Shown piece after piece: positions 35,696-43,442 of a DNA stretch of 64,000 nt. Below the pieces are notes generated by a model, which was not told the origin of the DNA, made no database searches, and saw only the letters and a program-made list of their open reading frames with translations. Positions within the stretch are counted from its first letter, which is position 1. Each line of letters starts with the position of its first letter. This DNA is from Amycolatopsis orientalis DSM 40040 = KCTC 9412 (GTDB taxonomy: Bacteria > Actinomycetota > Actinomycetes > Mycobacteriales > Pseudonocardiaceae), in the NCBI RefSeq assembly GCF_000478275.1, contig NZ_ASJB01000051.1:144294-208293 (forward strand), read 5' to 3'. The translations under genes and the position numbers were made by a program.

Positions 35696-37459
35696 GTGTT
35701 CACGACCAGGCCGGAACTGGCCGGCACCCACGGCATGGTGGCATCGACGCACTGGCTGGCCTCGGCCACCGGCATGGCGGTGCTCGAAAACGGCGGAAAC
35801 GCCTTCGACGCGGCGGTAGCGGCCGGGTTCGTCCTGCAGATCGCCGAGCCGCATCTCTGCGGCCCGGCAGGGCAGGTCCCCGGCATCTTCGTCACCGCCG
35901 AAGACCGGACGCCCCGGGTCCTCGCGGGCCAAGGCGTCTCGCCCGCGGCCGCGACACCGGAGCGGTTCGCGGACCTCGGACTCGACCTGATCCCCGGCAG
36001 CGGCCTGCTCCCCGCGACCGTCCCGGGCGCGTGGGACGGCTGGCTGCTGCTCCTGCGCGACCACGGCACGAAGTCGTTGCGCGACGTGCTCGGCTACGCG
36101 ATCTCCTATGCGCGCAACGGGATTCCGCTGGTCAGCCGGGTCGGTGACACGATCCGCGCGGTGCGGGAGCTGTTCACCGAACATTGGCCGACGTCGGCGG
36201 CGCTGTGGCTGTCCGGCGGCGAACCCGTCGAGGGTCTGCACCGCAACCCGGCGCTCGCGGACACCTGGGAGCGGCTGCTCGCCGAGGCCGAGTCGGTCAG
36301 CGGACGCGAGGCGCAGATCGACGCCGGACGCCGTGCGTGGTCGCAGGGCTTCGTCGCCGAAGCGATCGATGCGTTCAGCCGCAATGCCTTCCGCGACGAC
36401 TCCGGTCGTGACCACGCCGGACTTCTCACGGGTGAGGATCTCGCGAGCTGGGAAGCGACGTACGAAGACGCGCTGCAGGTCGACTTCGGTGACTGGGGCC
36501 TGGTGAAGATGGGCGCCTGGACTCAGGGGCCCGCCTTGCTGCAGCAGGCGCGGTTGCTGGACGGGCTGCGTGCCGAACTGTCCTATGTGGACGGAATCCC
36601 GACGGAACGCACGGTGCATTTGGCCGTCGAGGCGGCGAAACTGGCGTTCGCCGACCGCGAGGCCTGGTACGGGGATTCTCCCGACGTGCCGATCGAGCTG
36701 CTGATCTCCCGCGAATACGCGGACACCCGGCGGGCCTTGATCACCGAAGAAGCCTCCGGCGAACTCCGGCCGGGTGGACCTTCTCCGCGGCTGCCCGCGA
36801 TTCTCGAACAGCTGCGCGGACTCGAGTCCGGCTCCGGTGCGACGGGCGAGCCGACGGTCGGGCCGCTGGGCGAGACCCGGGGCGACACCGTGCACATCGA
36901 CGTCGTCGACGCGGCCGGGAACATGATCTCGGTGACGCCGTCGGGTGGCTGGCTGCAGTCGAGCCCGACGATCCCGGAACTCGGTTTCTGCCTCGACTCG
37001 CGCGGCCAGATGTTCTGGCTGGAACAGGGGCTGCCGAACTCGCTGGCGCCGCGGAAACGGCCGCGGATCACGCTTTCGCCGTCGATGGGCCTGCGCGATG
37101 GTGAGCCGGTGCTGGCGTTCGGGACTCCCGGCGGTGACCAGCAGGACCAGTGGCAGCTGTGTTTCTGGCTGGCGCACACGCTCGGCGGGCTGAACCTGCA
37201 GGAGTCGATCGACTCGCCCGCGTGGCACACCACGGCGTTCCCGAGTTCGTTCTACCCGCGCTCGTGGACGCCACGGGAAATCGTGGTCGAGTCCCGACTC
37301 GGACAGTCCACAATGGACGCTTTGGCCGCACGCGGACACCTCGTCGTCGACGCCGGACCTTGGGCTCTCGGGCGCCTTTCGGCCGTTTCGCGGTCCGGGG
37401 GAGTCTTGCGGGCCGCCGCCAACGCCCGGGGAATGCAGGGCTACGCCGCCGGCCGCTGA
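35696..37459 (+). CDS. ggt: Gamma-glutamyltransferase family protein
   Basis: This is a 587-residue Ntn-hydrolase. The N-terminal part has HGMVASTHWLAS and GGNAFDAAVAAGF, the family entry pattern. RGDTVHIDVVDAAGNMIS places the autoprocessing Thr nucleophile near residue 400, and a C-terminal small subunit follows. No signal peptide is apparent, so it is probably cytoplasmic, unlike secreted glutathione-type enzymes. The start GTG is apparently leaderless. It is the last chromosomal gene before the integrated element, and its terminator seems to have been split by that insertion. Confidence 0.88.
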   Translation: MFTTRPELAGTHGMVASTHWLASATGMAVLENGGNAFDAAVAAGFVLQIAEPHLCGPAGQVPGIFVTAEDRTPRVLAGQGVSPAAATPERFADLGLDLIPGSGLLPATVPGAWDGWLLLLRDHGTKSLRDVLGYAISYARNGIPLVSRVGDTIRAVRELFTEHWPTSAALWLSGGEPVEGLHRNPALADTWERLLAEAESVSGREAQIDAGRRAWSQGFVAEAIDAFSRNAFRDDSGRDHAGLLTGEDLASWEATYEDALQVDFGDWGLVKMGAWTQGPALLQQARLLDGLRAELSYVDGIPTERTVHLAVEAAKLAFADREAWYGDSPDVPIELLISREYADTRRALITEEASGELRPGGPSPRLPAILEQLRGLESGSGATGEPTVGPLGETRGDTVHIDVVDAAGNMISVTPSGGWLQSSPTIPELGFCLDSRGQMFWLEQGLPNSLAPRKRPRITLSPSMGLRDGEPVLAFGTPGGDQQDQWQLCFWLAHTLGGLNLQESIDSPAWHTTAFPSSFYPRSWTPREIVVESRLGQSTMDALAARGHLVVDAGPWALGRLSAVSRSGGVLRAAANARGMQGYAAGR

Positions 37460-37503
37460 CCAGCCCGTCGTCACCTTGCTCGCCGTCGTCGTCACTGTGT
37501 CGT

Positions 37504-37552
37504 GAAGGCCTCCTTCTGTAGCTCCGGAGGCCGGTAGCCGTCTGACCTGCGC
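37504..37552. repeat. Left mirror flank of the integrated element
   Basis: GAAGGCCTCCTTCTGTA (37504-37520), GGCCGGT (37529-37535) and TCTGACCTGCGC (37541-37552) recur as reverse complements in the same outward order at the right end. It is a likely half of a split terminator and/or an integrase arm site. Confidence 0.5.
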
Positions 37553-37560
37553 TAACACGG

Positions 37561-38769
37561 CTACTGGCCTTCGGCGGTACGCAGCGGGTACACAACAGCG
37601 GAGAACAGGTCATCCATGAGCGAGCGGGCGCGCTCGTGGGCCTGCTCGAACAGGTGCCCATAGGTCTCGCTCGTGGTGACGATGGACGCGTGCCCCATGT
37701 AGTCCCGGACCTGTTCCATGGACGCTCCACGGTGACCGGGGCCGCCTTCGATCAGCCGGGACGCGAAGTAGTGGCGCAGGTTGTGAATCCCGTAGGCGCC
37801 ACCCTTGGTCATGCCGTCCGCCTGGATCGCGGGGTGCCAAATGTCCCGGTTCCACGCGCCCGGCGCGAGCAGGCCGCCCTTGGCGTTGGTGAACACGATG
37901 TGCCAGTCCTGGTTACAGCATGTGCACCGGACAACGGTGGTCCCGTGTTTCTCCGCGTGCTGGGCAATGGCGGTCGCGGTGACGTCGGCACATGGGACCG
38001 TGCGGGTCTTGCCGCCCTTGGGCTTGGTGAGGACGAGCTTCCCGCCGACGCGCTTGACCTGGTGGCGGATGGTGATCTCCTTGCGGAAGCGGTTCACGTC
38101 TTCGAGCGCAACGGCGAACGCTTCCCCCTGCCGATGCCCGCAGGTGGCCGACACGAGCCCGATGGGCCGTTCCCGCTCCGGCATAGCGGCAAGCACGGTG
38201 TTCACCCGCTCTTGCTCCCAGATGTTCCGGACGCGCCTGTCACGCCGGGGCACCTCCATGTCCCACCCGTCGAAGGGGTGCACAGGGAGAAGCTTCGTAG
38301 CGCCATGAACGGCCGTCTTCAGGAAGCTTCCGAAATGGACGTAGACCAGCTCAAGCAGGCTGGTGGAGTACCTCTCACCGTTCGGCTTGGTCTTCTCGCA
38401 CATCTCCGCCCACCACTCGATGACCCGCGACGTGGTGACGTCGCACATCCGCAGGTGCCCGAACGTCGGCAAGATGTGGTTCTTGAACCGGGACGCGACC
38501 GTGCGACGCGTCCCGGCATCGGGGTAGCGCTCTTTCAGCCACTTGGGGACCGCCTCCGAGACCAGGACACGCCCGGCGGTCGGGTCGAAGGGCACAAGAC
38601 CCTTGAGCAAGTCGTTGTTGACCTTGACGTCGTGGGCCTGCGCGTCGGACTTCTTGTGAAAGGACATGGTCCGGGCGCCCTTATTCCGCACACGCCACCG
38701 CTTACCCCGGCCGTAGTCCGCCGTGCGTTTGCGGGTGCCCTTGTGGTGCCAACGGTCCTCAACGCTCAT
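37561..38769 (-). CDS. int: Tyrosine site-specific integrase
   Basis: This 402-residue recombinase is complete. An AP2-like N-terminal arm-binding segment and a SAM-like core-binding domain are followed by a catalytic domain with Arg213 (GHRQGEA), Lys251 (TKPKGGK), His329 and Arg332 (IHNLRHY), His360 (YMGHAS) and the nucleophile Tyr370 (SETYGH). An inserted CTCC knuckle (282-285) is seen in some actinophage integrases. It lies at the left edge of the element with its stop toward the chromosome and is divergent from the small XRE repressor. It should catalyse integration, and excision with a directionality factor that I cannot identify. Confidence 0.95.
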   Translation of the reverse strand: MSVEDRWHHKGTRKRTADYGRGKRWRVRNKGARTMSFHKKSDAQAHDVKVNNDLLKGLVPFDPTAGRVLVSEAVPKWLKERYPDAGTRRTVASRFKNHILPTFGHLRMCDVTTSRVIEWWAEMCEKTKPNGERYSTSLLELVYVHFGSFLKTAVHGATKLLPVHPFDGWDMEVPRRDRRVRNIWEQERVNTVLAAMPERERPIGLVSATCGHRQGEAFAVALEDVNRFRKEITIRHQVKRVGGKLVLTKPKGGKTRTVPCADVTATAIAQHAEKHGTTVVRCTCCNQDWHIVFTNAKGGLLAPGAWNRDIWHPAIQADGMTKGGAYGIHNLRHYFASRLIEGGPGHRGASMEQVRDYMGHASIVTTSETYGHLFEQAHERARSLMDDLFSAVVYPLRTAEGQ

Positions 38770-38802
38770 GATTTCGCCCCTCTAGTGCCAGACCTGTCGA
38801 AG

Positions 38803-38846
38803 TGTGGGAAATACTCCACACGTCGAACTGTAGCGTATATCCCACA
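38803..38846. promoter_or_regulatory. Inverted-repeat operator between integrase and XRE gene
   Basis: TGTGGGAAATA (38803-38813) faces TATATCCCACA (38836-38846), ten of eleven positions matching. The left copy also begins a dyad ending ACTCCACA at 38820. It lies between the divergent integrase and repressor genes and suits XRE binding. Confidence 0.5.
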
Positions 38847-38866
38847 TTCAGTAGGTGCGTTACCTT

Positions 38867-39118
38867 GTGGCCATGCCGAAGACCGCAGAGGATGAACCCG
38901 TCCCGGAGCGGCGCGTGGCGTTCGGGCTTCGCTTGCGGCGACTGCGCACAGAAGCCGACCTAAGCCAAACGGCGGTCGCGTCAGCGGCGGGCCTGGACCG
39001 GTCCTACTACGCACACGTGGAGGCCGGGCGATACAGCATTTCCATAGATAAAGTCTTTAAAATCGCCGACGCGCTCAAGGTTGACCCGTCACACCTATTT
39101 GTTGACCTGTCGAACTGA
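38867..39118 (+). CDS. Small XRE-family DNA-binding protein (element repressor)
   Basis: This is an 83-residue single-domain HTH protein. FGLRLRRLRTEADLSQTAVASAAGLDRSYYAHVEAGRYSISIDKVFKIAD is a full Cro/CI-type fold, ending shortly after in LKVDPSHLFVDL. GTG 38867 is chosen because AGGTG lies ten bases upstream; ATG 38873 is close and possible. It is divergent from the integrase and adjacent to an inverted-repeat operator. It probably controls integrase expression and its own. Confidence 0.82.
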   Translation: MAMPKTAEDEPVPERRVAFGLRLRRLRTEADLSQTAVASAAGLDRSYYAHVEAGRYSISIDKVFKIADALKVDPSHLFVDLSN

Positions 39119-39279
39119 CTTGTGACACATAGGGAACGGCTAGCTTCTTATTGACAGTGAGCAGGTATGCGACCAATGCCCATGCCCTCAAAAGTTGGCC
39201 CTTAAATCGCAGAGGTCATTTCTCGGAAATTGGGATACTTTGACCCCGCGGCCGGCGACGGGGCAGACGAATTCGATGC

Positions 39280-39669
39280 TCATTTACGGATGCGTGCGTT
39301 CCCGACTGTTCCAGCACGGTCGCGATGCAGCAGTAGCACGTCCACACCGAGGAAGCGCCGCTTCTTCACGCCTTTGTAGAATCGCATAATCTTGTCTCTC
39401 CAGTATTCGGCGTCATCGTGTGTCGCGCCCATGTCTGGGTCGTCCGTCCAGACAACGGGGACGGCGAAGGCTTCGCACGATGCGCAGATAGCGACGTCGT
39501 CGCGGTGACGGTCGGCGCACCACATTGCGGAGCATTCGTAACAGCGAAGGTCTATCAGGTCATCGGAAATAATTCGCCGTCGTGAGCGCGGCACCATGCC
39601 CGTGTCGGTGAGGTCGATATCCGGCGGGGTGACCGTTCCCCATCGCCAGAACCGCGCGGGCCATTTCAC
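39280..39669 (-). CDS. Small zinc-ribbon-like protein downstream of the capsid gene
   Basis: This 129-residue protein carries the Cys set C43, C46, C51, C62 and C65 (RCYECSAMWC and ICASC), a likely zinc ribbon, with an acidic middle and a basic C-terminus (YKGVKKRRFLG). The GTG start overlaps the capsid gene stop (GTGA), so it is translationally coupled to the capsid fusion. It has no homologue that I recognise. Coupling to the capsid suggests a role in assembly, DNA binding or packaging specificity, as inference only. Confidence 0.7.
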   Translation of the reverse strand: MKWPARFWRWGTVTPPDIDLTDTGMVPRSRRRIISDDLIDLRCYECSAMWCADRHRDDVAICASCEAFAVPVVWTDDPDMGATHDDAEYWRDKIMRFYKGVKKRRFLGVDVLLLHRDRAGTVGNARIRK

Positions 39670-40955
39670 GCGGCCACCCGGATAGTCTGAACGGCGGACT
39701 TGTCGGCAAGAACGGTGTCGGTGAACCGCGCGGACACGGCCAGCCGGAAAAGGTCGGCTTCGAAGTCGCCGGGGACGTTCTCGGCAAGGCGGATATCCGG
39801 TGCCTGTCGCACGCCCACGCCCACCATCGTGCCGTCCAAGACCACGGCTGTGCCGTCCGTCGCGCCGTGAATGTGCACGATCGGGGGCAGTTCCTCGCAC
39901 TGATCACGGGTAAGCGTGTCGCGCAGGTGGTGACGGACGTCGCCGGAGACCAGCAGTGCGGTCGCTTCGCCGAGGACCTCGACACGTGCCATCGCGGCGG
40001 ACAATTCGGTGAAGGTGAGCGCGGCGAGCGTGGCCACATGTGTCACGGTGCCGTTGCCGATCAGGCCCGCGTGCGGCTCAGGGGCCGTTGGGATGCCGTG
40101 CAGCAACGCGGCATCCATCGCGCGGCTCACATCGTTGAGACAGGAGCGTTCGAACGCGGCGAGCACGTCCGGGCCGAAGTCCTGCCGCACGTCTTCGGGG
40201 AGTCGACGTTGAATGCCGACCTTCTCCACTCCGCGCGCCTTCATGAGTGCCTTGAGATCCACATCGGCGAGCGGATATACGCCACCCGCTGGAATGAAAC
40301 TCGCTGCCTGCTCTCGACTGACCGGGGGAATCACCGGCACTCGAACATGATTGCTGCGGTCAAAAGATGTCACGGTGACCGCGTTCAGCACCCGCGAGTT
40401 GTAGTCCCGCACCGTGAGCGGTCGTGTGGTCGGTGCCCCTGCTCCGGACAGGGGCATCTCGGTAATCGACCTCGCAGCAAGTTCATCGGCGCCACCGTGG
40501 GCACGCGCCTTGTGCAAGTCGCGCATGGGGTTTCCGAAGATAGTTCCGTGTTCCGGGCTACGGGTAATCATTGGGGCAGGAGTCTCCTTCGATTCAAGAG
40601 CGGTAGCAAGCGCACGAGCGTTGCGCACAGCATGAGCAGAACGGCCAACCTGTCGAGGGCCAGCGACGAAAACAATGGAAGACGAGCCGAGCACACCGCG
40701 TCGCACCAACTCGCGCACATCCCGGCCGGTCGTTGTATCGGGCAACTCGAAAGCGAACCGTTCACCACTGATCACCAGACTCCCGCCTGTGGTGCGGGCC
40801 ATCACCTTCGATACATCGCCGCCCAACGTGGCCGCAATGTCGCCATAGTCCGCGACCAAACGCGGCAAGGTAGCGTCTACACCAGAGACGTAGAAACCAT
40901 CGTCCACGCGATGAAGCACCAGTGAAGCCCCACCGGGCGAAAGAACTTCAGACAT
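39666..40955 (-). CDS. HK97-type major capsid protein fused to a degenerate prohead-protease-like domain
   Basis: In this 429-residue protein, residues about 50-97 (RTTGGSLVISGERFAFELPD, then GRDVRELVRRG and GSSSIVF) follow the S78/U35 prohead protease pattern, including the Ser region. The His-Asp usually preceding it reads Gly-Gly-Asp (45-47), so catalysis is doubtful. Residues about 145-429 read as an HK97-fold major capsid protein, with the late pattern VVLDGTMVGVGVRQAPDIRL and the ending SARFTDTVLADKSAVQTIRV. ATG 40955 follows GGGGGTTTCTG. No portal or terminase is nearby. It may build a satellite capsid or a closed shell. Confidence 0.72.
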   Translation of the reverse strand: MSEVLSPGGASLVLHRVDDGFYVSGVDATLPRLVADYGDIAATLGGDVSKVMARTTGGSLVISGERFAFELPDTTTGRDVRELVRRGVLGSSSIVFVAGPRQVGRSAHAVRNARALATALESKETPAPMITRSPEHGTIFGNPMRDLHKARAHGGADELAARSITEMPLSGAGAPTTRPLTVRDYNSRVLNAVTVTSFDRSNHVRVPVIPPVSREQAASFIPAGGVYPLADVDLKALMKARGVEKVGIQRRLPEDVRQDFGPDVLAAFERSCLNDVSRAMDAALLHGIPTAPEPHAGLIGNGTVTHVATLAALTFTELSAAMARVEVLGEATALLVSGDVRHHLRDTLTRDQCEELPPIVHIHGATDGTAVVLDGTMVGVGVRQAPDIRLAENVPGDFEADLFRLAVSARFTDTVLADKSAVQTIRVAA

Positions 40956-41247
40956 CAGAAACCCCCTTTAGCAAGGCTTACACTGTGCTTAAACAGCGGA
41001 AACATGCCCTTAACAACGATCCACGATTAGCGGTTTCCCGGAGCGCACCGGCTGTACCTGCGATAACCCGCACTAAAAACAGATCTGCACTCAGGGCGTG
41101 CTCAGAAAGGGGCCGGGGTGTTCTGGACGCCGCAGGGCGCTGAACTTTCGCCCGTCCTCCCCCGCGCGTCGGCTGGATCTGTGACTATCCTGTCGCGAGT
41201 CCGGCGCGTCTCCGCAAGGTCGCCAGGGCCGCGTGCAGTATGTCTGC

Positions 41248-41973
41248 ATGAAACCCGACGATGCCGCCGACCGCCTTCGTGCGCTGCACACCGAAGCCGC
41301 ACACCTGCCAACCTCCACGAGTTCTGCGGAGTTCAATTCCTGGAATCTTCGCGTTCGGTCAGTTCTTAACCGTGCCCTAGGCGAAACCCATCACATCACT
41401 GAAACATTCTTAGACATCCGGTGGACGCCAACGATGTATACAATGGGAGACAACTCCGCATTCATTAACACCTTTCGAGCGACTATCCCCGAGGCGCAAG
41501 GTGTCCTTGACGCTGCCATCGCCGAACTTGATTTGCTGGCAGACGACACGCCGATCGCCGACGAGTCAGGAGTTGATCCCGAACTGTGGGAGCATGTTGC
41601 ACCGGAGATGCAAGCCGGAGCTTGGGGCAAGGTTGCTAGTCAAGCGGTGATCTTTACCGAAGACAGGGTAAGGAAGTGGGCGGGCCGTCCAGTCGGCGAA
41701 GTAGGCAAGGACCTTGCGGTTGCCATATTCGGCAAGGCTGGTCAATTTCAAATGGGAAAGACCGAAGGGGAAACTCAGGGATGGCAACTATTCGCGCAGG
41801 GTATAGCTCAAGCGCTGCGCAATGTTGATGCACACCGCATTCAGGACCGGCCTGATCATAAACGCTATGCGTTAGGCCTTGTCGGAGCGTGTTCGTTGCT
41901 TCTTACCCAAATGAGGTACGAGCATGGAAATCGGTTCAGGGACACGGCCCCTGCAAGCAGTGGCAGCGAGTAA
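41248..41973 (+). CDS. TIGR02391/Ymh-like protein
   Basis: This is a 241-residue protein. The C-terminal half (FGKAGQFQMGKTEGETQGWQ, then FAQGIAQALRNVDAHR and YALGLVGACSLLLTQM) fits the TIGR02391 (Ymh) family, whose RNxxAH motif is also found in HEPN-like and abortive-infection proteins. The N-terminal half is helical. ATG 41248 is used because upstream GTG 41233 has no better signal. GC content is visibly lower than that of the chromosome. It ends in a 38-bp tail-to-tail overlap with the HNH-like gene. A defence or exclusion role is possible but unproven. Confidence 0.68.
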   Translation: MKPDDAADRLRALHTEAAHLPTSTSSAEFNSWNLRVRSVLNRALGETHHITETFLDIRWTPTMYTMGDNSAFINTFRATIPEAQGVLDAAIAELDLLADDTPIADESGVDPELWEHVAPEMQAGAWGKVASQAVIFTEDRVRKWAGRPVGEVGKDLAVAIFGKAGQFQMGKTEGETQGWQLFAQGIAQALRNVDAHRIQDRPDHKRYALGLVGACSLLLTQMRYEHGNRFRDTAPASSGSE

Positions 41974-42307
41974 GGCCGGTCTTCTCTAGGCAAGTGGCCT
42001 GAAGGTGCGTTTTCATCTTCAGCCTTGACCTGGGGCAGCCGATGCACGGGACCTGCAAGCCGCCGGGCTCGGCGCGTCCACCGTCCCGCAGGGCTAGGAC
42101 GGGGGTCGACCGCAACCCGGCGCGCAGGAACACGCGACCGCAGTCACGGCAGCGTGCCCGGCCTGCGCGGTTCACCGCTCGTCGGACTGCCCGCCGGACG
42201 CGGTCACCAGCCGTACGGCGATGGCCACCCCCACAGCGCTCACAGTGAGCGACACCAGGAACGGCCGTCCGGGGACAGGTCATGCACGCACGTCGCAGCA
42301 CGAGCAC
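41936..42307 (-). CDS. HNH-endonuclease-like protein with apparent loss of catalytic His
   Basis: This is a 123-residue protein. An N-terminal CMTCPRTAVPGVAHCERC zinc knuckle and a later RCRDCGRVF precede STPVLALRDGG and LQVPCIGCPRSR. That layout matches small actinophage HNH proteins, in which a His-containing motif (such as VDHIVPLRDGG) and a CxxCH follow the first knuckle. Here the His positions read Thr/Pro and Pro, so nuclease activity seems lost. The start is uncertain (GTG 42307 or ATG 42283). It may be decayed or a zinc-binding accessory protein. Confidence 0.5.
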   Translation of the reverse strand: MLVLRRACMTCPRTAVPGVAHCERCGGGHRRTAGDRVRRAVRRAVNRAGRARCRDCGRVFLRAGLRSTPVLALRDGGRAEPGGLQVPCIGCPRSRLKMKTHLQATCLEKTGLTRCHCLQGPCP

Positions 42308-42380
42308 CCCCAGGGCTGTTCGCGGCCTCTACTTACTTCAGTGGCAGTTGGGTGACATCCGACCAGGCAAAACGCCATCC

Positions 42381-42396
42381 TGTGGCGCACGCCACA
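42381..42396. repeat. Perfect dyad in the structured block
   Basis: TGTGGCG-CA-CGCCACA, seven base pairs around two bases. It is the first of the inverted repeats in this block. Confidence 0.6.
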
Positions 42397-42402
42397 CCAA
42401 AA

Positions 42403-42501
42403 AGTGTCGAAGTGTCGATTCAAGCCCTTTTCTGCATTCCCCTTAGAGAGAAGAGAGCTATATAAGACCTAGAAACACCCGCATTTCGACACTTCGACAC
42501 T
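42403..42501. repeat. Long stem-loop A
   Basis: AGTGTCGAAGTGTCGA (42403-42418, itself a doubled 8-mer AGTGTCGA) is perfectly inverted at 42486-42501. The 67-nt loop is AT-rich and holds CCCTTAGAGA (42440-42449), a purine tract and TATATAA. Confidence 0.65.
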
Positions 42502-42525
42502 CCGCCCCCGCGTCCGCCCGCAGCA

Positions 42526-42537
42526 CGGCACGTGCCG
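42526..42537. repeat. Perfect 12-bp palindrome between stems A and B
   Basis: CGGCACGTGCCG, placed between the two long stem-loops. Confidence 0.55.
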
Positions 42538-42543
42538 CGTGTC

Positions 42544-42634
42544 GATTCCACCCATGTACCTATAGGTACTACTAACCCTTAGAGAAGAGAGAGATATAGA
42601 GGTTATATAAACTGACAGGTACACGGGTGGAATC
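42544..42634. repeat. Long stem-loop B with an alternative hairpin
   Basis: GATTCCACCCATGTACCT (42544-42561) is inverted at 42617-42634 with one mismatch. The left arm's GTACCT is also part of the perfect 14-bp palindrome GTACCTATAGGTAC (42556-42569), so two structures compete. The loop repeats CCCTTAGAGA (42576-42585), purines and TATATAA as in A. Confidence 0.65.
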
Positions 42635-42661
42635 AACATGATGCCTCCGTCCTGCGTGCTG

Positions 42662-43198
42662 TCACCAGTCGACGAGGTGCCCGCTACCCCCGCGCTCCAG
42701 ATCGGCATACACCGCGTCGAACCACTCCCGATGAAGAGTTCCTCGCAGGACTCGGTAGGCGGCTGACCGCGACACACCATGCCGCGCGGCGATCTCAGCC
42801 ACCGACCCCACAGGGCTCGCCTCCCTCGCGTCTGCCGCCAGCTCGAACCTGACTAGGTCCGCAAGGCACAGATCAGTGAACCGCGTCGGCTGGTTGTACG
42901 GGTCGCGCCTCTCCGGAAGAGAACGCCCCGCTGCCTTGACCTCCCGACGCCACCGCGAATACTCCAACCGCCACGTGTGGCCATACACAGTCCGGTAGAT
43001 CGTCGTCGTACTCACTCCGTACTCGCGGGCAAGTGTTGGCAGCGAATGAGCTTCCTCCCAGTACTTGACCAGAATGGCGCGAACGTCGTCCTTTCCGAGC
43101 TTCGCGCGGGGCTTACCCCGCCGACCGTTCGACTTACCCGCGAGCGGACTACGTCGGCCTGCGGAATGCCCGATAGCGGGCCTGAGAATAACTGTCAT
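42662..43198 (-). CDS. Tandem helix-turn-helix DNA-binding protein
   Basis: This 178-residue basic protein has two HTH motifs: LPTLAREYGVSTTTIYRTVY (about 53-72) and VAEIAARHGVSRSAAYRVLR (about 133-152). The N-terminus is rich in Arg/Lys/Gly. ATG 43198 has AAGGGG upstream; an in-frame ATG at 43237 is less likely. It ends 28 bp from the structured block of nested stems, which makes it a candidate binder of those repeats, for replication, packaging or transcription control. Two HTHs in one short chain resemble terminase small subunits or recombination accessory proteins, but I cannot assign it. Confidence 0.7.
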   Translation of the reverse strand: MTVILRPAIGHSAGRRSPLAGKSNGRRGKPRAKLGKDDVRAILVKYWEEAHSLPTLAREYGVSTTTIYRTVYGHTWRLEYSRWRREVKAAGRSLPERRDPYNQPTRFTDLCLADLVRFELAADAREASPVGSVAEIAARHGVSRSAAYRVLRGTLHREWFDAVYADLERGGSGHLVDW

Positions 43199-43442
43199 GA
43201 CATCCCCTTGTGGGTTCACCTCCTGAACGTTTCGCATCCTGACTGGACGCTGCTTACTAGTTCAGGGGCGGTGAGGGGACATGCCGACGAAGGGGCCCGC
43301 GGCCGGCGAAGCCATCTCCGCAGGTCAGAGCTTCGTGGCGCACTCAGGGTGAGGCACGGCCTGATGATCGCAAAGGGGCCTGCCAACTATCGTCGACAAC
43401 TTGCTACGGTGGCCGGTCTGCACTGCGGTGTCTACAGAATGC

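Larger units (their letters stand above)
42308..42661. other. Structured non-coding block of the element
   Basis: No gene fits here. From 42381 to 42634 the DNA is a series of inverted repeats: a 16-bp dyad, a 16-bp stem with a 67-nt loop, a 12-bp palindrome, and an 18-bp stem with a 55-nt loop that contains a competing 14-bp palindrome. Both loops carry CCCTTAGAGA followed by purine tracts and TATATAA. It is a candidate origin, packaging site or structured RNA. Confidence 0.65.
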
